From assembly GCF_004114915.1 (NCBI RefSeq), contig NZ_CP022220.1:310001-374000 (forward strand): 64,000 nucleotides of DNA, given 5' to 3'. Origin of the DNA: Bradyrhizobium guangxiense (GTDB taxonomy: Bacteria; Pseudomonadota; Alphaproteobacteria; Rhizobiales; Xanthobacteraceae). The stretch's first letter is position 1. Each line of letters starts with the position of its first letter. The translations under genes were made by a program, and so were the position numbers. The notes under the pieces are model-generated. The model saw only the letters and a list, made by a program, of their open reading frames with translations, did not search any database and was not told the DNA's origin. Below are positions 28,166 to 40,390 of the stretch, one piece after another.

Positions 28166-28963
28166 CTACATAAAGTCACCGTCCTCGTCGGAATCTGCTG
28201 CAGCTTCAGTATCACTGTCCGCTTTGGAGAGATAGCGCCGAGAACTAGTTGCACGTTGCCATTCACCATCGCTGTTTAGCTCCCACTTTCCGGACTGGGT
28301 GGGATCGAGCACCATGTCGTCCTCATCCACTTCAACGAACCCCATTGCTTGCGCGCGGGCTTTCGCTTCTGGATTAGCAGGACGCCAATTCACCAACGGT
28401 CGTTCGCCGTCTTGCCGAAGTTGGTGCTCGAGCAGAATATCGCCAGCATTCGTGACAAGCGGATGAGCCACCTGAAAGTCGACAACTGAGGTGACTTCAC
28501 TTCTTCCGGGGAACTGGTCTCGCCACCTACCGCTTTCGAACTCAGTCATGCTGAATCCGCGTTCAGTCCTTTGCAGGCCGACGCTCATATTTCCTAACTG
28601 GTAGCTGTAGTATCGGGCGTCCTCGGAATCTCTTCTGACGGCGTACTTCTCGGCAACCTCTACCGTGCGCCTTGCTCTTTCAGATACAAGCTCAGAGTAT
28701 TCGTGAGGATTGTTGGCGATTCGATTGATAGCTTCCCCATGATAGTTCCGCGCCTCTCTCCTGAATGTCGCTTGATCGATCTCAACCACGGGTGGCCTTG
28801 CAAGGAGGGCATATTGCGGATGCGAAGATGAGCTGCCGGCCGAATCTTGCAACTGCATTCTAGCGAACGCGTCCGCGAAGTCTTGGCTTTCGCAATTCGA
28901 ATGCTCCGCATCTTGCCGATAATAAGTTTCGTTCTCGGAAAAATTGTTGATTCGACCGTACAT
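28166..28963 (-). CDS. nopP: NopP, type III effector
   Basis: A 265-residue secreted effector, starting at the ATG at 28963 (MYGRINNFSENETYYRQDAE) with AGGAGAG upstream. The frame extends upstream, but that start loses the ribosome binding site and would cover the promoter. The beginning MYGRINN and the general layout match NopP of Sinorhizobium and Bradyrhizobium. NopP is phosphorylated in plants and in some soybean strains decides Rj2-dependent incompatibility. The C-terminus is acidic (SDTEAAADSDEDGDFM). A tts box is 70 bases upstream. Confidence 0.9.
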   Translation of the reverse strand: MYGRINNFSENETYYRQDAEHSNCESQDFADAFARMQLQDSAGSSSSHPQYALLARPPVVEIDQATFRREARNYHGEAINRIANNPHEYSELVSERARRTVEVAEKYAVRRDSEDARYYSYQLGNMSVGLQRTERGFSMTEFESGRWRDQFPGRSEVTSVVDFQVAHPLVTNAGDILLEHQLRQDGERPLVNWRPANPEAKARAQAMGFVEVDEDDMVLDPTQSGKWELNSDGEWQRATSSRRYLSKADSDTEAAADSDEDGDFM

Positions 28964-29024
28964 GATGAGCACTCTCCTATGGTTCACATGTCTTGCATTG
29001 TGTCGGGCCGCTGACCAACCCACT

Positions 29025-29055
29025 CGTAGACCCCTAAGCTGTCCATACTCTGACA
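29025..29055 (-). promoter_or_regulatory. Probable tts box of nopP
   Basis: On the minus strand TGTCAGAGTATGGACAGCTTA (29055-29035), given here in two parts as TGTCAGAGTATGG and ACAGCTTA, matches 14 of 20 defined positions of the tts-box core; the CC-rich 3' extension is not kept. The spacing to the nopP ATG (about 70 bases) is right. Confidence 0.6.
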
Positions 29056-29321
29056 CCAGCCTATAAATGGAAGGGACCTGCTGCTGCGCGGTGCTGGTCA
29101 GCGAGTACAGTTTCGGCGCCATGCCTCGGAACCGGTTGATGAGCGCCGTAACGAACAGGCCTCGCCTCCGCTAGGGCGAGGACCTTCCGAATAGAGTTGC
29201 ATCATCCAAGCTCGCTCCTCCTCAGCATAGGATTAAATCAGACAATTCCCCTCTGACGATGTCGATTCGGGAGAAACAACAGGCTCTAGATCGAGATCTT
29301 ACTTGGCCTGTTTGGATCGTG

Positions 29322-30250
29322 GTCGAGTAGCTCAGCCATTTGGCTTTCGCCCTCACAGATCCGGGCAGGCGGCTTTCCCGCACCCGGCTCTTCCCGAGAG
29401 TAACCCGCGTCATATCCGCGCCTGCGCCCAAGTGCGAGTGATGCCCGGACCGGGCAGACGGAAGTGTGTCGTCAGGGTCTCGAACTCCGACCAGCCCATG
29501 CGCCGACTTTTCTGGCTACGCCGTCTCAGACAGCGCATCCACGTCCGACGCACTTCGCGGTAGAAGCCGTTGAGCGCTGGATAATTGTGCGGCCTGCCGT
29601 AGTAGCCGTAGTGTCCACGCAGAACAGCGGCGAACCACTGGTGCTGCGTGGCCAGTGACTCGTGCATGAGCCGCCAGGCGTCCTGGCGCAACGCCGTCAG
29701 CTTGCGCGTCAGGCGTTTCCCGTCCGTCTTGTGCTTCACCATGAACCGGCCGTCCCGGGTCCGCCCGCAGTAGTGGGTGAAGCCGAGGAAGGCGAAGGTC
29801 TCGGGCCGCCGCTCGCCGCGCCGCTGACGCGAGAGGGCCTCAAACCGGCCAAACTCGATCAGCCGCGTCTTGCCCTCATGAAGCATCAGGCCAAAGCTGG
29901 CCAGCCGCACCTTGAGGGCCAAGAGCATCTCCTGCGCATCCGCCTTACTCTCGAAGCCCATGACGAAGTCGTCGGGCATAGCGCACGGTGCGACCGCGTG
30001 CATGGCGACGGCGCCATTGGTGGGCCCAGAGATCGAGGACGTAGTGCAGGAAGACGTTGGCGAGGAGCGGGCTGATGCCCGCCCCTTGCGGAGTACCCCT
30101 GTCCGTTTCTTGCTTCTCGCTGCTCTCCAGAACACCGGCCCGCAGCCACAGCCCAATGAGCCGTAGAATGCGAGGATCGGCGATCCTGTGCGCCAGCATC
30201 CGCAACAGCCACTCGTGGTCGACCGAGTCGAAGGAAGCGGCCACACACTA
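29322..30250 (-). mobile_element. 5'-truncated group II intron
   Basis: The 3' end is at 29322. Domain V-like text GAGCCGGGTGCGGGA and its pairing arm GCCCGGAT lie at about 29340-29385 on the minus strand, followed by a domain VI stem and the terminal CTACTCGAC. The intron-encoded reverse transcriptase fills the interior but its first third, and the whole intron 5' part, are missing beyond about 30250, where a recombinase module begins in the opposite orientation. Confidence 0.75.
29410..30244 (-). pseudogene. Group II intron reverse transcriptase/maturase, truncated and frameshifted
   Basis: The first piece (30244-29945 frame) has FDSVDHEWLLRML and GTPQGAGISPLLANVFLHYVLD. The catalytic YADD region then breaks: one extra base turns RYADDF into MPDDF, so the rest (FVMGFESKADAQEMLLAL... 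to the maturase part GHYGYYGRPHNYPALNGF) is in another frame. The N-terminal fingers are gone. The protein cannot be active. Confidence 0.85.
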
Positions 30251-30276
30251 CCCATCGCCATGATATCCCAGCTTCG

Positions 30277-30729
30277 GTGACGATCACGCGCAAGCGTCAC
30301 GCATTCGAAGGTCAGGCGTTGGCCGTGATCGGCACCATTAGGCGGCGCGGCGTCCGCTATCTCCTCACAGTTCTGCCAGATGGCAGTCGGTCGTTGATTC
30401 CGGCGAGTTGGACCGATTGGAAGGTTGAGCCGCTTGGAGGCACGCCGCCGACCGATGACGCTGTCCACGATCTCGGCAGGCTCGGTGATTTGCTCCACTT
30501 GCGCAAGCTCGTCGACGCTCTTTGCATCGGGGGTGCCGAGTCGGCGCCGTGCAAGGAGAGTCGCCATGCAATTGAACCTGGAGTTTTTCGATCAGCCCGA
30601 TGTTCCACCAAGCGCGCCAGCAGCGTGGGACCAAATCGACGAAGCCGCCCGCATGGCGGCAATCGAGATTCTGGCGCGCCTCATTGCACGCCTGCTCCCG
30701 GACGACCTGGCGATGGAGGCAAGCGATGA
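30277..30729 (+). pseudogene. Small accessory protein of a serine recombinase module, 3' part out of frame
   Basis: The first 85 residues (from a GTG at 30277: MTITRKRHAFEGQALAVIG...) look like a real small protein of a kind often found in front of large serine recombinases (DUF5372-like, recalled from annotation practice). After about 30520 the frame loses sense and overlaps the next gene for 160 bases, which suggests a frameshift near the true end. Function unknown. Confidence 0.45.
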
Positions 30730-30733
30730 GTGA
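30566..30733 (+). CDS. Small acidic protein upstream of the serine recombinase
   Basis: A 55-residue frame starting at an ATG with AAGGAGAG 6 bases before it. It begins MQLNLEFFDQPDVPPSAP and ends in a helix LIARLLPDDLAMEASDE. It overlaps the recombinase start by 8 bases, so it is translationally coupled. No known function. Confidence 0.6.
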   Translation: MQLNLEFFDQPDVPPSAPAAWDQIDEAARMAAIEILARLIARLLPDDLAMEASDE

Positions 30734-31966
30734 GCGCGTCAAGATTACGTCAAGTCATCTCTCTCGACAGGCTTTCGTCTATCTGCGCCAATCCAGCGCC
30801 GCACAGGTCGAGCACAACCGCGAATCAACCGACCGGCAATATGCGCTTGCCGGCAAAGCGCGTGACCTCGGCTGGCCCGATGAACGCATCATCGTTATCG
30901 ACGAGGATCTTGGCCTCTCCGGTTTGGGCTCGGTGGCGCGTTCGGGCTTTGCCCGCCTCACCGCCGAAGTGGCGCTCGCGCGCGTGGGCCTGGTGCTCGG
31001 TCTCGAAGTCTCGCGGCTCGCGCGCAATAACGCCGAATGGTACCGCCTGATTGATCTGGCCGGATTTACCGACACGCTGATCGGCGATGCCGACGGCATC
31101 TATCATTCGGCCGTCTTCAACGATCGCCTCTTGTTGAGGCTCAAAGGCACGATGAGCGAAGCCGAACTGCACGTGCTGCGGGCTCGCCTCAACGGCGAAT
31201 CCGCAACAAGGCGGCGCGGGGTGAACTGCGCCGCGGGCTGCCGGTCGGCTTCGTCTGGGGCGAGGCTGATGGCGAGGTCCGCTTCCATCCTGACGAAGCT
31301 GTCGTCATCGCCATTCGCAGTGTTTTTGCACGCTTTGCCGAGATGGGATCGGCGCGTCGCGTTTGGCTCTGGTTTCGTTCCGAGGGGCTCACGTTCCCGC
31401 TGCAGCTGCACGCCCGTGCCCAGATCCGTTGGGTCGAGGCAAGCTACACCGCCATCCACCAGGTCTTGACCAATCCCGTCTATGTCGGCGCCTATATCTA
31501 TGGCAAAACGCGTCAAGAGACGATTCTCTTTAGCACTGGTGCCCGCAAGAGGCGGATTCGATTCTTGCCGCGTTCCCAATGGCAGGTTCTCATCCCCGAG
31601 CATCATCCAGGGTTCATCGACTGGCAGACCTATGAAGCAAATCAGCAACGTCTCGCCGCGAACACGCGACCCCAGCCGCACAAGGGCGGCGGCGCCGTGA
31701 GAGAGGGCAACGCCCTCCTGCAAGGTCTTGTCAGTTGCGGCCATTGCGGCCGCCGCCTGCACACCCACTATCGCGGACGCAATTCTTCGCCAGGTTATCA
31801 CTGTGCTGGCAAAGTGCTGGTCGAGAACCGAGGCGTTTACTGCCTCAATATCGGCGGCGTTCAGGTCGATGACGCCATCACCCGGGCGTTCATTGCCGCG
31901 TTGGAGCCCGCCAAACTGACCGCGACACTCACCGCCGAGAGGGAGGCGACGGGAAGTCTAGTGTAG
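30726..31966 (+). pseudogene. Large serine recombinase, frameshifted and truncated
   Basis: The N-terminal resolvase domain (FVYLRQSSAAQVEHNRES, with the catalytic Ser of YLRQSS; LEVSRLARNNAEW; GTMSEAEL) is in the frame from the ATG at 30726. After codon about 157 one base is missing (GGCGAATCC for GGCGGAATCC near 31197), and the recombinase/zinc-ribbon part (QVLTNPVYVGAYIYGKTRQ, LVSCGHCGRRLHTHY) continues in another frame. The C-terminal coiled region is cut off at 31958 by an IS630-like end. Confidence 0.85.
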
Positions 31967-31988
31967 TGAACACCTAACTTTCGTGCGC
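31958..31988 (+). repeat. Remnant terminal repeat, IS630-like
   Basis: CTAGTGTAGTGAACACC at 31958 and following AACTTTCG resemble the end of the intact IS630 element at 33400 (TAGTGTCTTGAACCAG...AAGTTCGC). It sits exactly where the recombinase stops matching its family. A second CTAGTGTC lies at 31988. Probably the scar of a lost element. Confidence 0.4.
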
Positions 31989-31989
31989 T

Positions 31990-33207
31990 AGTGTCGGGGG
32001 CCGCGTGAGCTGTCGTTGTGTGAGTGAGCAAACTGCTCGTAGATCGAGCTAATCAGCTCAACGGGGATGATATCGAAGCGGTATGGAAATAGCGAATGCT
32101 GCCCAGTCTCCGGGTCAATGGCTTCGAGAAAGTCCGCAACCGAACAAAGTGCTTATGGCGCAAGCGGCTCATTGGCATGGAGGCTGGAAACATGTCTCCG
32201 TTGAACGTGGCGCGAAGCCATGCAAATAACGCGTGCGAAGACGTCGTATTGCGTAAGGCGTCAGGCAACGTGTCTTCGCCGCAATGTTTTTTGAGCTTGC
32301 GCTTATCTACGATACCGCGGTCGACGAGATACTGGGTAAATATTACTCGGCCGATTAGACCTTGAGCGATGCCTCGCTCTAGGTCATCAGCGACGAGGTC
32401 CCGCTCGAGAGCGCTTAGATCGGACAGAAGCCTTTGATCGACGGTATTCTTCCGATTGATGGAATCGTTTCGAAGCCAGAATTGGCCGCTCTCCATTGCG
32501 AGGCGCCCGGCGAGTTCGTCCAGCGCGGTTAGCTCGCTAGCGATGATCTTGAACGTGTGGAGTCGGTTAGCTTCCGCATCGCCTTGTGCAAGCGGCCGGC
32601 CAAAGCCGTTGTAAAGCTCGATTGTGCTCGGGCTGACGATCCACAGGAGGGGCGTGTCGTGCCCATGGCGTCGCCAGCCTCTCAAGCTCGCTCGTCGATC
32701 ACGCGAAGTCAAAGGAACTTGCCGTTCGCACCAGGGACGTCGCGTTACCAACGGCCCCGAGTAGAGCAGTTGTTCAATCGGTTTCCTCTTAAGCACGCAA
32801 GATGCGCTGAAAGCGCCCTGGCGTTCACCACAAGTCGGCAGCCGACATTTATCGGAAATTGAACGGTGATGGGTTGCGCCGGCTCGCCGCGAACAGAAGC
32901 CCTGCGTCCATTCCGAAGCCGAGCTTTTGAGTGTCTGCCTTTCGCAAGAACCGTTAGTTGCGGGGATACGCAACACCCGATTGTTGCGTTTGGTAGAACA
33001 GGAAATTCCGAGAGCCTCTGCATAACTGATCAGAAATGGCGACTCTGCGCCCCAACGCCTTCTAAGCTGTTGATTTAAAAGGTAGTTCATCGCTGCGCAG
33101 GTTGCTCGACCTGCTTCGCGAGCGCTAACCGGATCTCTCGGCCGCTCGAGGGACGGAATGAGTGTCACTTCGCTGGGGACATCGCAAGGCGCGGTCGGTC
33201 GCCACAA
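31990..33207 (-). pseudogene. Decayed N-terminal part of a type IIG-like restriction-modification enzyme
   Basis: The central part (32250-32620) reads like a methylase-nuclease N-terminal region: LWIVSPSTIELYNGFGRP, ASELTALDELAGRLAMESGQFW, LERDLVADDLERGIAQGLIGRVIF. Near 32190 the frame breaks, and the expected continuation (DFLEAIDPETGQHSLFPYRF, DIIPVELISSIYEQFAH) is in another frame to 31993, where the gene is cut off. The N-terminal 100 codons also look scrambled. No methylase catalytic motif is left. Confidence 0.6.
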
Positions 33208-33396
33208 AGCGCTCGATCATGGGAGGAATCAATTTAGGGGGCTCTGTTGGCGTCGCGCTGCGGTTCCGTGTCAGAATTTCCGCGTTGTCCGGCCTCTAAC
33301 GGGGCTATTTCATGCCTGTGATGTCTGGTTGCTAAGACGGTCGCCGGACATCCACACGATGACGAGGTTGGCCGAAGCGTTGAAGGAGGTCTTATC

Positions 33397-34515
33397 CTAG
33401 TGTCTTGAACCAGAAGTTCGCAACATCGGGTCTTGTTTTTCCGGGGCGCTGTAACGACAGAAGCGCTCGATGGAAGCAAGGATGTCGTCGGCGGATTTGG
33501 TCCATCGGAACGGTTTCGGATCGGCGTTGTGTCGTTCGATGAATGAGGCGATGTCTGCCCTGAGGGCGGCTACGCTGCGATAGACGCCGCGCCTGATCTT
33601 CTTATCGGTAAGAAGCGCGAAGAAGCGCTCGACCTGATTGAGCCATGACGAACTGGTCGGGGTCAGGTGCACATGCCAGCGCGGCCGTTTAGCCAGCCAT
33701 TTCCGGATCAGCGGAGTCTTGTGGGTGGCATAGTTATCCATGACGAGATGGACGTCGAGTTGGCGGGGCACAGCGGCCTCGATCTCGTCCAAGAACTTGC
33801 GGAACTCGGCGGCACGGTGCCGTCCGTAGCACTTGCCGATAACCCGTCCGGTCGCAATGTCGAGGGCGGCGAACAGCGATGTGGTGCCGTGTCTTTTGTA
33901 ATCGTGGCTCCTTCGGGCCGGCTGGCCGGGACGCATTGGCAACATCGGCTGACTGCGGTCCAACGCCTGGATTTGCGACTTTTCGTCTACACACAGAACG
34001 ATGGCGTGTGCCGGCGGCGAGACGTAAAGGCCTACGACATCGCGCACCTTGGCCACGAAGTTCGGATCGGTCGAGAGCTTGAACGTCTCCATCCGGTGCG
34101 GCTGGAGGCCGAAGGCCCGTCAGATGCGTTGTACCGTCGATACGGATAGGCCGCTCGCCTTCGCCATGTCCCGGGAGCTCCAATGAGTGGCGTTCTCAGG
34201 GCAACTCTCCAACGTTCTCACGATCACGGCTTCGATGCGGGCGTCGTCAATCGTGCGAGGCGCGCCGGAGCGCGGCTCATCATGCAGCCCGGCCACGCGC
34301 TGCTCCACAAAACGTCGTCGCCACTTGCCTACTGTGCCCCGCTCCAGGCCTAGCTTGGCCGCCACGTCCTTGTTCTGACCACCTTCCGCGCAGGTCAGCA
34401 CGATCCGGGCTCTCAAAGCCAGCGCCTGCGCCGTCTTCCGCCGCTTCGTCAGCGACGTCAGTTCGGCGCGCTCGTCATCGCTCAATATCAGGGGGGCAAG
34501 TTGCTGGACCGCCAT
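33397..34515 (-). pseudogene. IS630 transposase interrupted by one in-frame stop
   Basis: The N-terminal helix-turn-helix part (34515 to about 34120, KRRKTAQALALRARIVL, AAKLGLERGTVGKWRRRF) runs into TGA where the family has Trp ([21 protein letters not shown]). After this stop the same frame continues to the end with DDE-domain text: [33 protein letters not shown], and [16 protein letters not shown] (catalytic D, D, E). One TGG to TGA change explains it. The final stop codon TAG uses the TA of the target site. Confidence 0.88.
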
Positions 34516-34605
34516 CGGAGACTCCGTCGCTGTTTGCCGCCATCTTTGGCACAGCGACGCGAATCTAATGCGAATCTACGATTGCGAACTTGTGACTCAG
34601 GACAC
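33400..34605 (-). mobile_element. IS630-family insertion sequence, complete ends
   Basis: Inverted terminal repeats GTGTCTTGAACCAG... (33400) and GTGTCCTGAGTCAC... (complement from 34605) both continue AAGTTCGCAA. The element is 1206 bp and is flanked by TA on both sides (33398-33399 and 34606-34607), the target duplication of the IS630/Tc1 superfamily. Confidence 0.92.
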
Positions 34606-34709
34606 TAGAGTTTTACTTCACCGATCTGGCGAACAGTCGTTGCAACGCGACTGCAAAAAAAGGGAGGCTGCCAACTGCGCGGGTGTGAATTGGCCGGATA
34701 GCTCTCGAC

Positions 34710-34994
34710 TTAAGCAATGGTTTCCACGATTTCATAGCGCCGGATCAGCGGTCCGATCCCCTCGTTGAGCAGGGTCAGGACGTTCTGCGTTGTCGGAGCG
34801 AGGAGTTCAATCCGCTCGATGCGAACTGGACTCCATGAAGGCTGCTTGTCCTCATCCGAGGCGATTTCCTCGCGGAGTTCGAGAACGATCTGTCGCACCT
34901 CTTCCAGCTCTGCAAAAAAGAAACTCTGGATTCCTGTGTCTTTCCAGCGATCTTCGTTCGGCTCAATCTCGCGTGAGTAGGTATATAAGATCAT
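34710..34994 (-). CDS. Conserved-looking hypothetical protein
   Basis: A 94-residue protein from the ATG at 34994 (MILYTYSREIEPNEDRWKD). It is acidic, with a helix EELEEVRQIVLELREEIAS-like in the middle and a Pro/Arg-rich strand region after it. The codon use and composition look coding. No domain recognised. It lies between IS630 and IS21 and seems to be a survivor of the original island DNA. Confidence 0.55.
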   Translation of the reverse strand: MILYTYSREIEPNEDRWKDTGIQSFFFAELEEVRQIVLELREEIASDEDKQPSWSPVRIERIELLAPTTQNVLTLLNEGIGPLIRRYEIVETIA

Positions 34995-35059
34995 GGTTCC
35001 TCGCCTGCATGGGCGGCGGCGATCAAGGTGAGACCTTAGCGACAATCAGGATGAGACTG

Positions 35060-35324
35060 CGCGGATGGGGACGGACCGAAGGGAGGGCGTAGCCCGACCG
35101 GAGGACCGTTCCCATCGGCGTCGCGTTTTTCGGACCGGTCTGGCGGCTGGGTGCGGCTGGTGCAAGCTGTTGATTCGTCTCGACAAGAGGGAATCGATGC
35201 CTTGCCTGGCCTTCACATCACCGACCACCAGATGAGATGGGATGGTTGCCGCCCTCCCCAGACGGCATCGTAATGTGCCAAGAACGCAGTGTTTGAACCC
35301 CGAAGCGAAGAGGACGGCAAATTG
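35060..35324 (+). other. Structured non-coding leader of the IS110-type element / IS21 left arm
   Basis: GATGGGGACGG (35065-35075) pairs with CCGTTCCCATC (35106-35116) around a second GC-rich stem region. IS110-type elements carry non-coding RNAs in the end regions next to the transposase. The exact IS110 border inside the IS21 arm cannot be set from this sequence alone. Confidence 0.4.
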
Positions 35325-36350
35325 ATGGATACGGTGATCGGAGTGGATCTAGCCAAGAATGTGTTTCAGCTCCACGGGGCGTCAATGGCGGGACACTTGA
35401 AATTTCGAAAGAAACTGTCGCGGCTTCAGTTTCGGAAGTTCATGGCGGGCCACCCATCGGCAGTGGTGGTGATGGAAGCCTGTGGCAGCGCCCACTATTG
35501 GGCACGGGAGATGGTCAAGCTCGGCCATGAAGTGAAACTGATCGCTCCGCAATATGTGAAGCCTTTTGTGAAACGCCAAAAGAACGACGCGGCTGATGCC
35601 GAAGCAATCGTGATCGCGGCACAGCGCCCCGAGATGCGCTTCGTCGAGCCGAAATCGGAAGAACAGCAGGCCAGGGCAGTGCTCTTTCGGGCTCGGAAGC
35701 GCCTTGTTCATCAGCGCACCGATCTGGTGAATGCGCTGCGTTCTGTTCTCTACGAATTCGGCCATATCATCCCGCAAGGAATCGAACAACTTAAACGCAT
35801 TGACGCAATCCTCGAAGATCCGAACAGCGATCTACCAGAACTGGTCCGCGAGGAATGTCGGAGTCTCATTGATCAGATCGCCTACAAGACGGAGCGGATC
35901 GATGCCAAGGCAGAGCAGCTCAAGAAGTTGGCGACGCGGACGGTCACGGCGCAGCGGCTGCAGACAATGCCGGGGGTCGGCCCGCTGACCGCACTCGCGA
36001 TCGAGGCTTTCGCGCCCGACATGGCGGCCTTTCGACGTGGCCGAGACTTCGCGGCTTGGCTCGGCTTGGTCCCACGGCAACATTCCTCAGGGGGAAAGGA
36101 AAGGCTCGGACGCGTTTCGAAGGAAGGACAGGCGGACATTCGCCAGTTGCTCATCGTTGGGGCGATGTCGCGGCTGAACTGGCTCGGGCGCAAGTCGATC
36201 CCTAGCGGATCCTGGCTGGCGCAGATGCTGGCGAGGAAGCCGCGCATGCTTGTGGCGATCGCCTTGGCGAACAAGATGGCTCGGACGATTTGGGCCATGC
36301 TCACCCGGAAGGAGGATTATCGGAACCCAGCGCAGGCAGTGACGGCATGA
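35325..36350 (+). CDS. IS110-family transposase (IS1111-like)
   Basis: A 341-residue protein from the ATG at 35325 (MDTVIGVDLAKNVFQLHG). The RuvC-like DEDD domain shows D8 in GVDLAKN, E in VMEACGSAHYW, and DAADAEAI. The C-terminal domain has LQTMPGVGPLTALAI and PRQHSSGGKERLGRVSK with the conserved Ser. The SSGGK..LG form is the one known from the IS1111 group, whose non-coding guide region lies on the 3' side. Appears intact. Confidence 0.93.
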   Translation: MDTVIGVDLAKNVFQLHGASMAGHLKFRKKLSRLQFRKFMAGHPSAVVVMEACGSAHYWAREMVKLGHEVKLIAPQYVKPFVKRQKNDAADAEAIVIAAQRPEMRFVEPKSEEQQARAVLFRARKRLVHQRTDLVNALRSVLYEFGHIIPQGIEQLKRIDAILEDPNSDLPELVREECRSLIDQIAYKTERIDAKAEQLKKLATRTVTAQRLQTMPGVGPLTALAIEAFAPDMAAFRRGRDFAAWLGLVPRQHSSGGKERLGRVSKEGQADIRQLLIVGAMSRLNWLGRKSIPSGSWLAQMLARKPRMLVAIALANKMARTIWAMLTRKEDYRNPAQAVTA

Positions 36351-38961
<2,611 letters not shown>

Positions 38962-39079
38962 TTGTCGCGCAGCGTCAATCAAGCCTTGCCAAGCCCGCAG
39001 CCAGCGTCAATTATCTTCTGACTCGGCCGCCTCGTCTCATCTTGATTGACGCGCCGCTCTCATCCTGATTGTCGCGCCA

Positions 39080-39667
39080 TCCCTGCATCCCTGCGATATC
39101 CCCGCCGGTCTTATACTTTCCAATTCTGCCATGGAAGATCAAATCCCTTGTTGAGGACGATGTAGTTGTCACTCTCCGGCTCGTGCGAGTCCGATGAAGT
39201 GCGTGCACTCCGGGCGGCAAACGGGCAATGGCGCGACACCTCCAGGCCTTCAGCCATCTCGTGAGGACTTGTCGACAAGATCGGACAGCTTCAGTTGGAA
39301 CTGTCGCCGTCGGAATCCCTGCAAACCGTCCCTGACGGCGAGTAAATGCGTCCAGCACTATGGCCGTATGGGCGGGGGCGATAGCCAACGACAGCTTCCG
39401 TGGCGTCGGGCGCTGCATGGTACCAATCGTTGCCCACGAGTAGTAAATTCAAATTGCAGGCTTGTGTGGCAAATATCCGGTTCAGGAGGCAGCCGCACTT
39501 GCGCTCACAGCGCCGGGGCGTCCATTCCTACGCGATTGGGTTCAAGGAACCTATTCTGTGAGTGCGTAGGGTGGACTGCCCCGGCCCAGTGAAGATCGGG
39601 CCAGTGACGCTATCAACCATCAAGATCGATAGCGAGCTAGTGCGGAGCCGATACAAAAACCCGACGC
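39080..39667. other. Region without recognised gene between IS21 and lrgB
   Basis: A minus-strand frame (39418-39011) overlaps the IS21 end and has no known motif. The lrgB frame is open further downstream only in other frames. Nothing else can be supported. Confidence 0.4.
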
Positions 39668-40390
39668 TCATCTCATTAGCACTGTGAGCGCTAGCGGTAC
39701 GAGGAAAGATGTGATTAGTGCGTTTAGGCTCATAGCAATTCCAGAAAACACGCCAGCCACCTCGTCCACCTGAAATGCTCGCGCGGTGCCGATCCCGTGC
39801 GCGGCGATTCCTGCCGCAAAGCCACGAGCCCGAAAATCGGTGATGCCGGTACGGTTCATCAATCGCGTGACAACGGTCGCTCCCATGATCCCGGTGAGGA
39901 TGACCGCGACTGCCGTCAGAGACGGATCCGCCTGCAGCGTTTCGCTGATGCCCATTGCGACCGCGGCCGTTACCGACTTCGGGGCAAGGGACAGGATCAC
40001 CTCGCGAGGCAGGCCGGCAGCCTCCGCAAGCAGCACAATCGAGAAGACGGCCGTGACCGAGCCCGCAACGAGCGCTGCCAGCATCGGCACGATCGAGGCA
40101 AGGACAATCTTGCGATTTTCGTATAGCGGGACCGCGAGCGCGACGGTTGCCGGGCCGAGCAGGAAATGCACGAACTGCGCTCCGCCGAAATAGATCGCAT
40201 ACGGCGTGCCAGTTGCGAATAGAAACGCGCCGATGATCCAGACCGCGTGCAGCACGGGATTGGCAAGGGCATGACGGCGAAGCGCAAGCGACACGGCATC
40301 CGCGATTGCATAGACCAGCAAGGTGACCGTCAACCAAAGCAACGGGGATTGCGAGAGATAGACCCAGAGGGAGAACGGATTGTCCTTCAC
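39668..40390 (-). CDS. lrgB: LrgB/CidB-family membrane protein
   Basis: A 240-residue protein with about seven membrane segments. The signature APKSVTAAVAMGISETLQADPSLTA and the C-terminal AHGIGTARAFQVDEVAGVFSG are characteristic of LrgB/CidB/YohK. With LrgA it forms a holin-like or carbon (pyruvate/glycolate) transport system. The start overlaps the lrgA stop by four bases. Confidence 0.93.
   Translation of the reverse strand: MKDNPFSLWVYLSQSPLLWLTVTLLVYAIADAVSLALRRHALANPVLHAVWIIGAFLFATGTPYAIYFGGAQFVHFLLGPATVALAVPLYENRKIVLASIVPMLAALVAGSVTAVFSIVLLAEAAGLPREVILSLAPKSVTAAVAMGISETLQADPSLTAVAVILTGIMGATVVTRLMNRTGITDFRARGFAAGIAAHGIGTARAFQVDEVAGVFSGIAMSLNALITSFLVPLALTVLMR

Noticed and set aside
27546..28235. 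229-codon plus-strand frame between the rhcV operon and nopP
   Set aside because: It crosses a strong terminator hairpin, runs antisense into nopP, and has no ribosome binding site or recognisable motif.
32053..33207. 384-codon frame as an intact restriction-modification gene
   Set aside because: The conserved continuation lies in another frame and no methylase motif remains, so it is listed as a decayed fragment.
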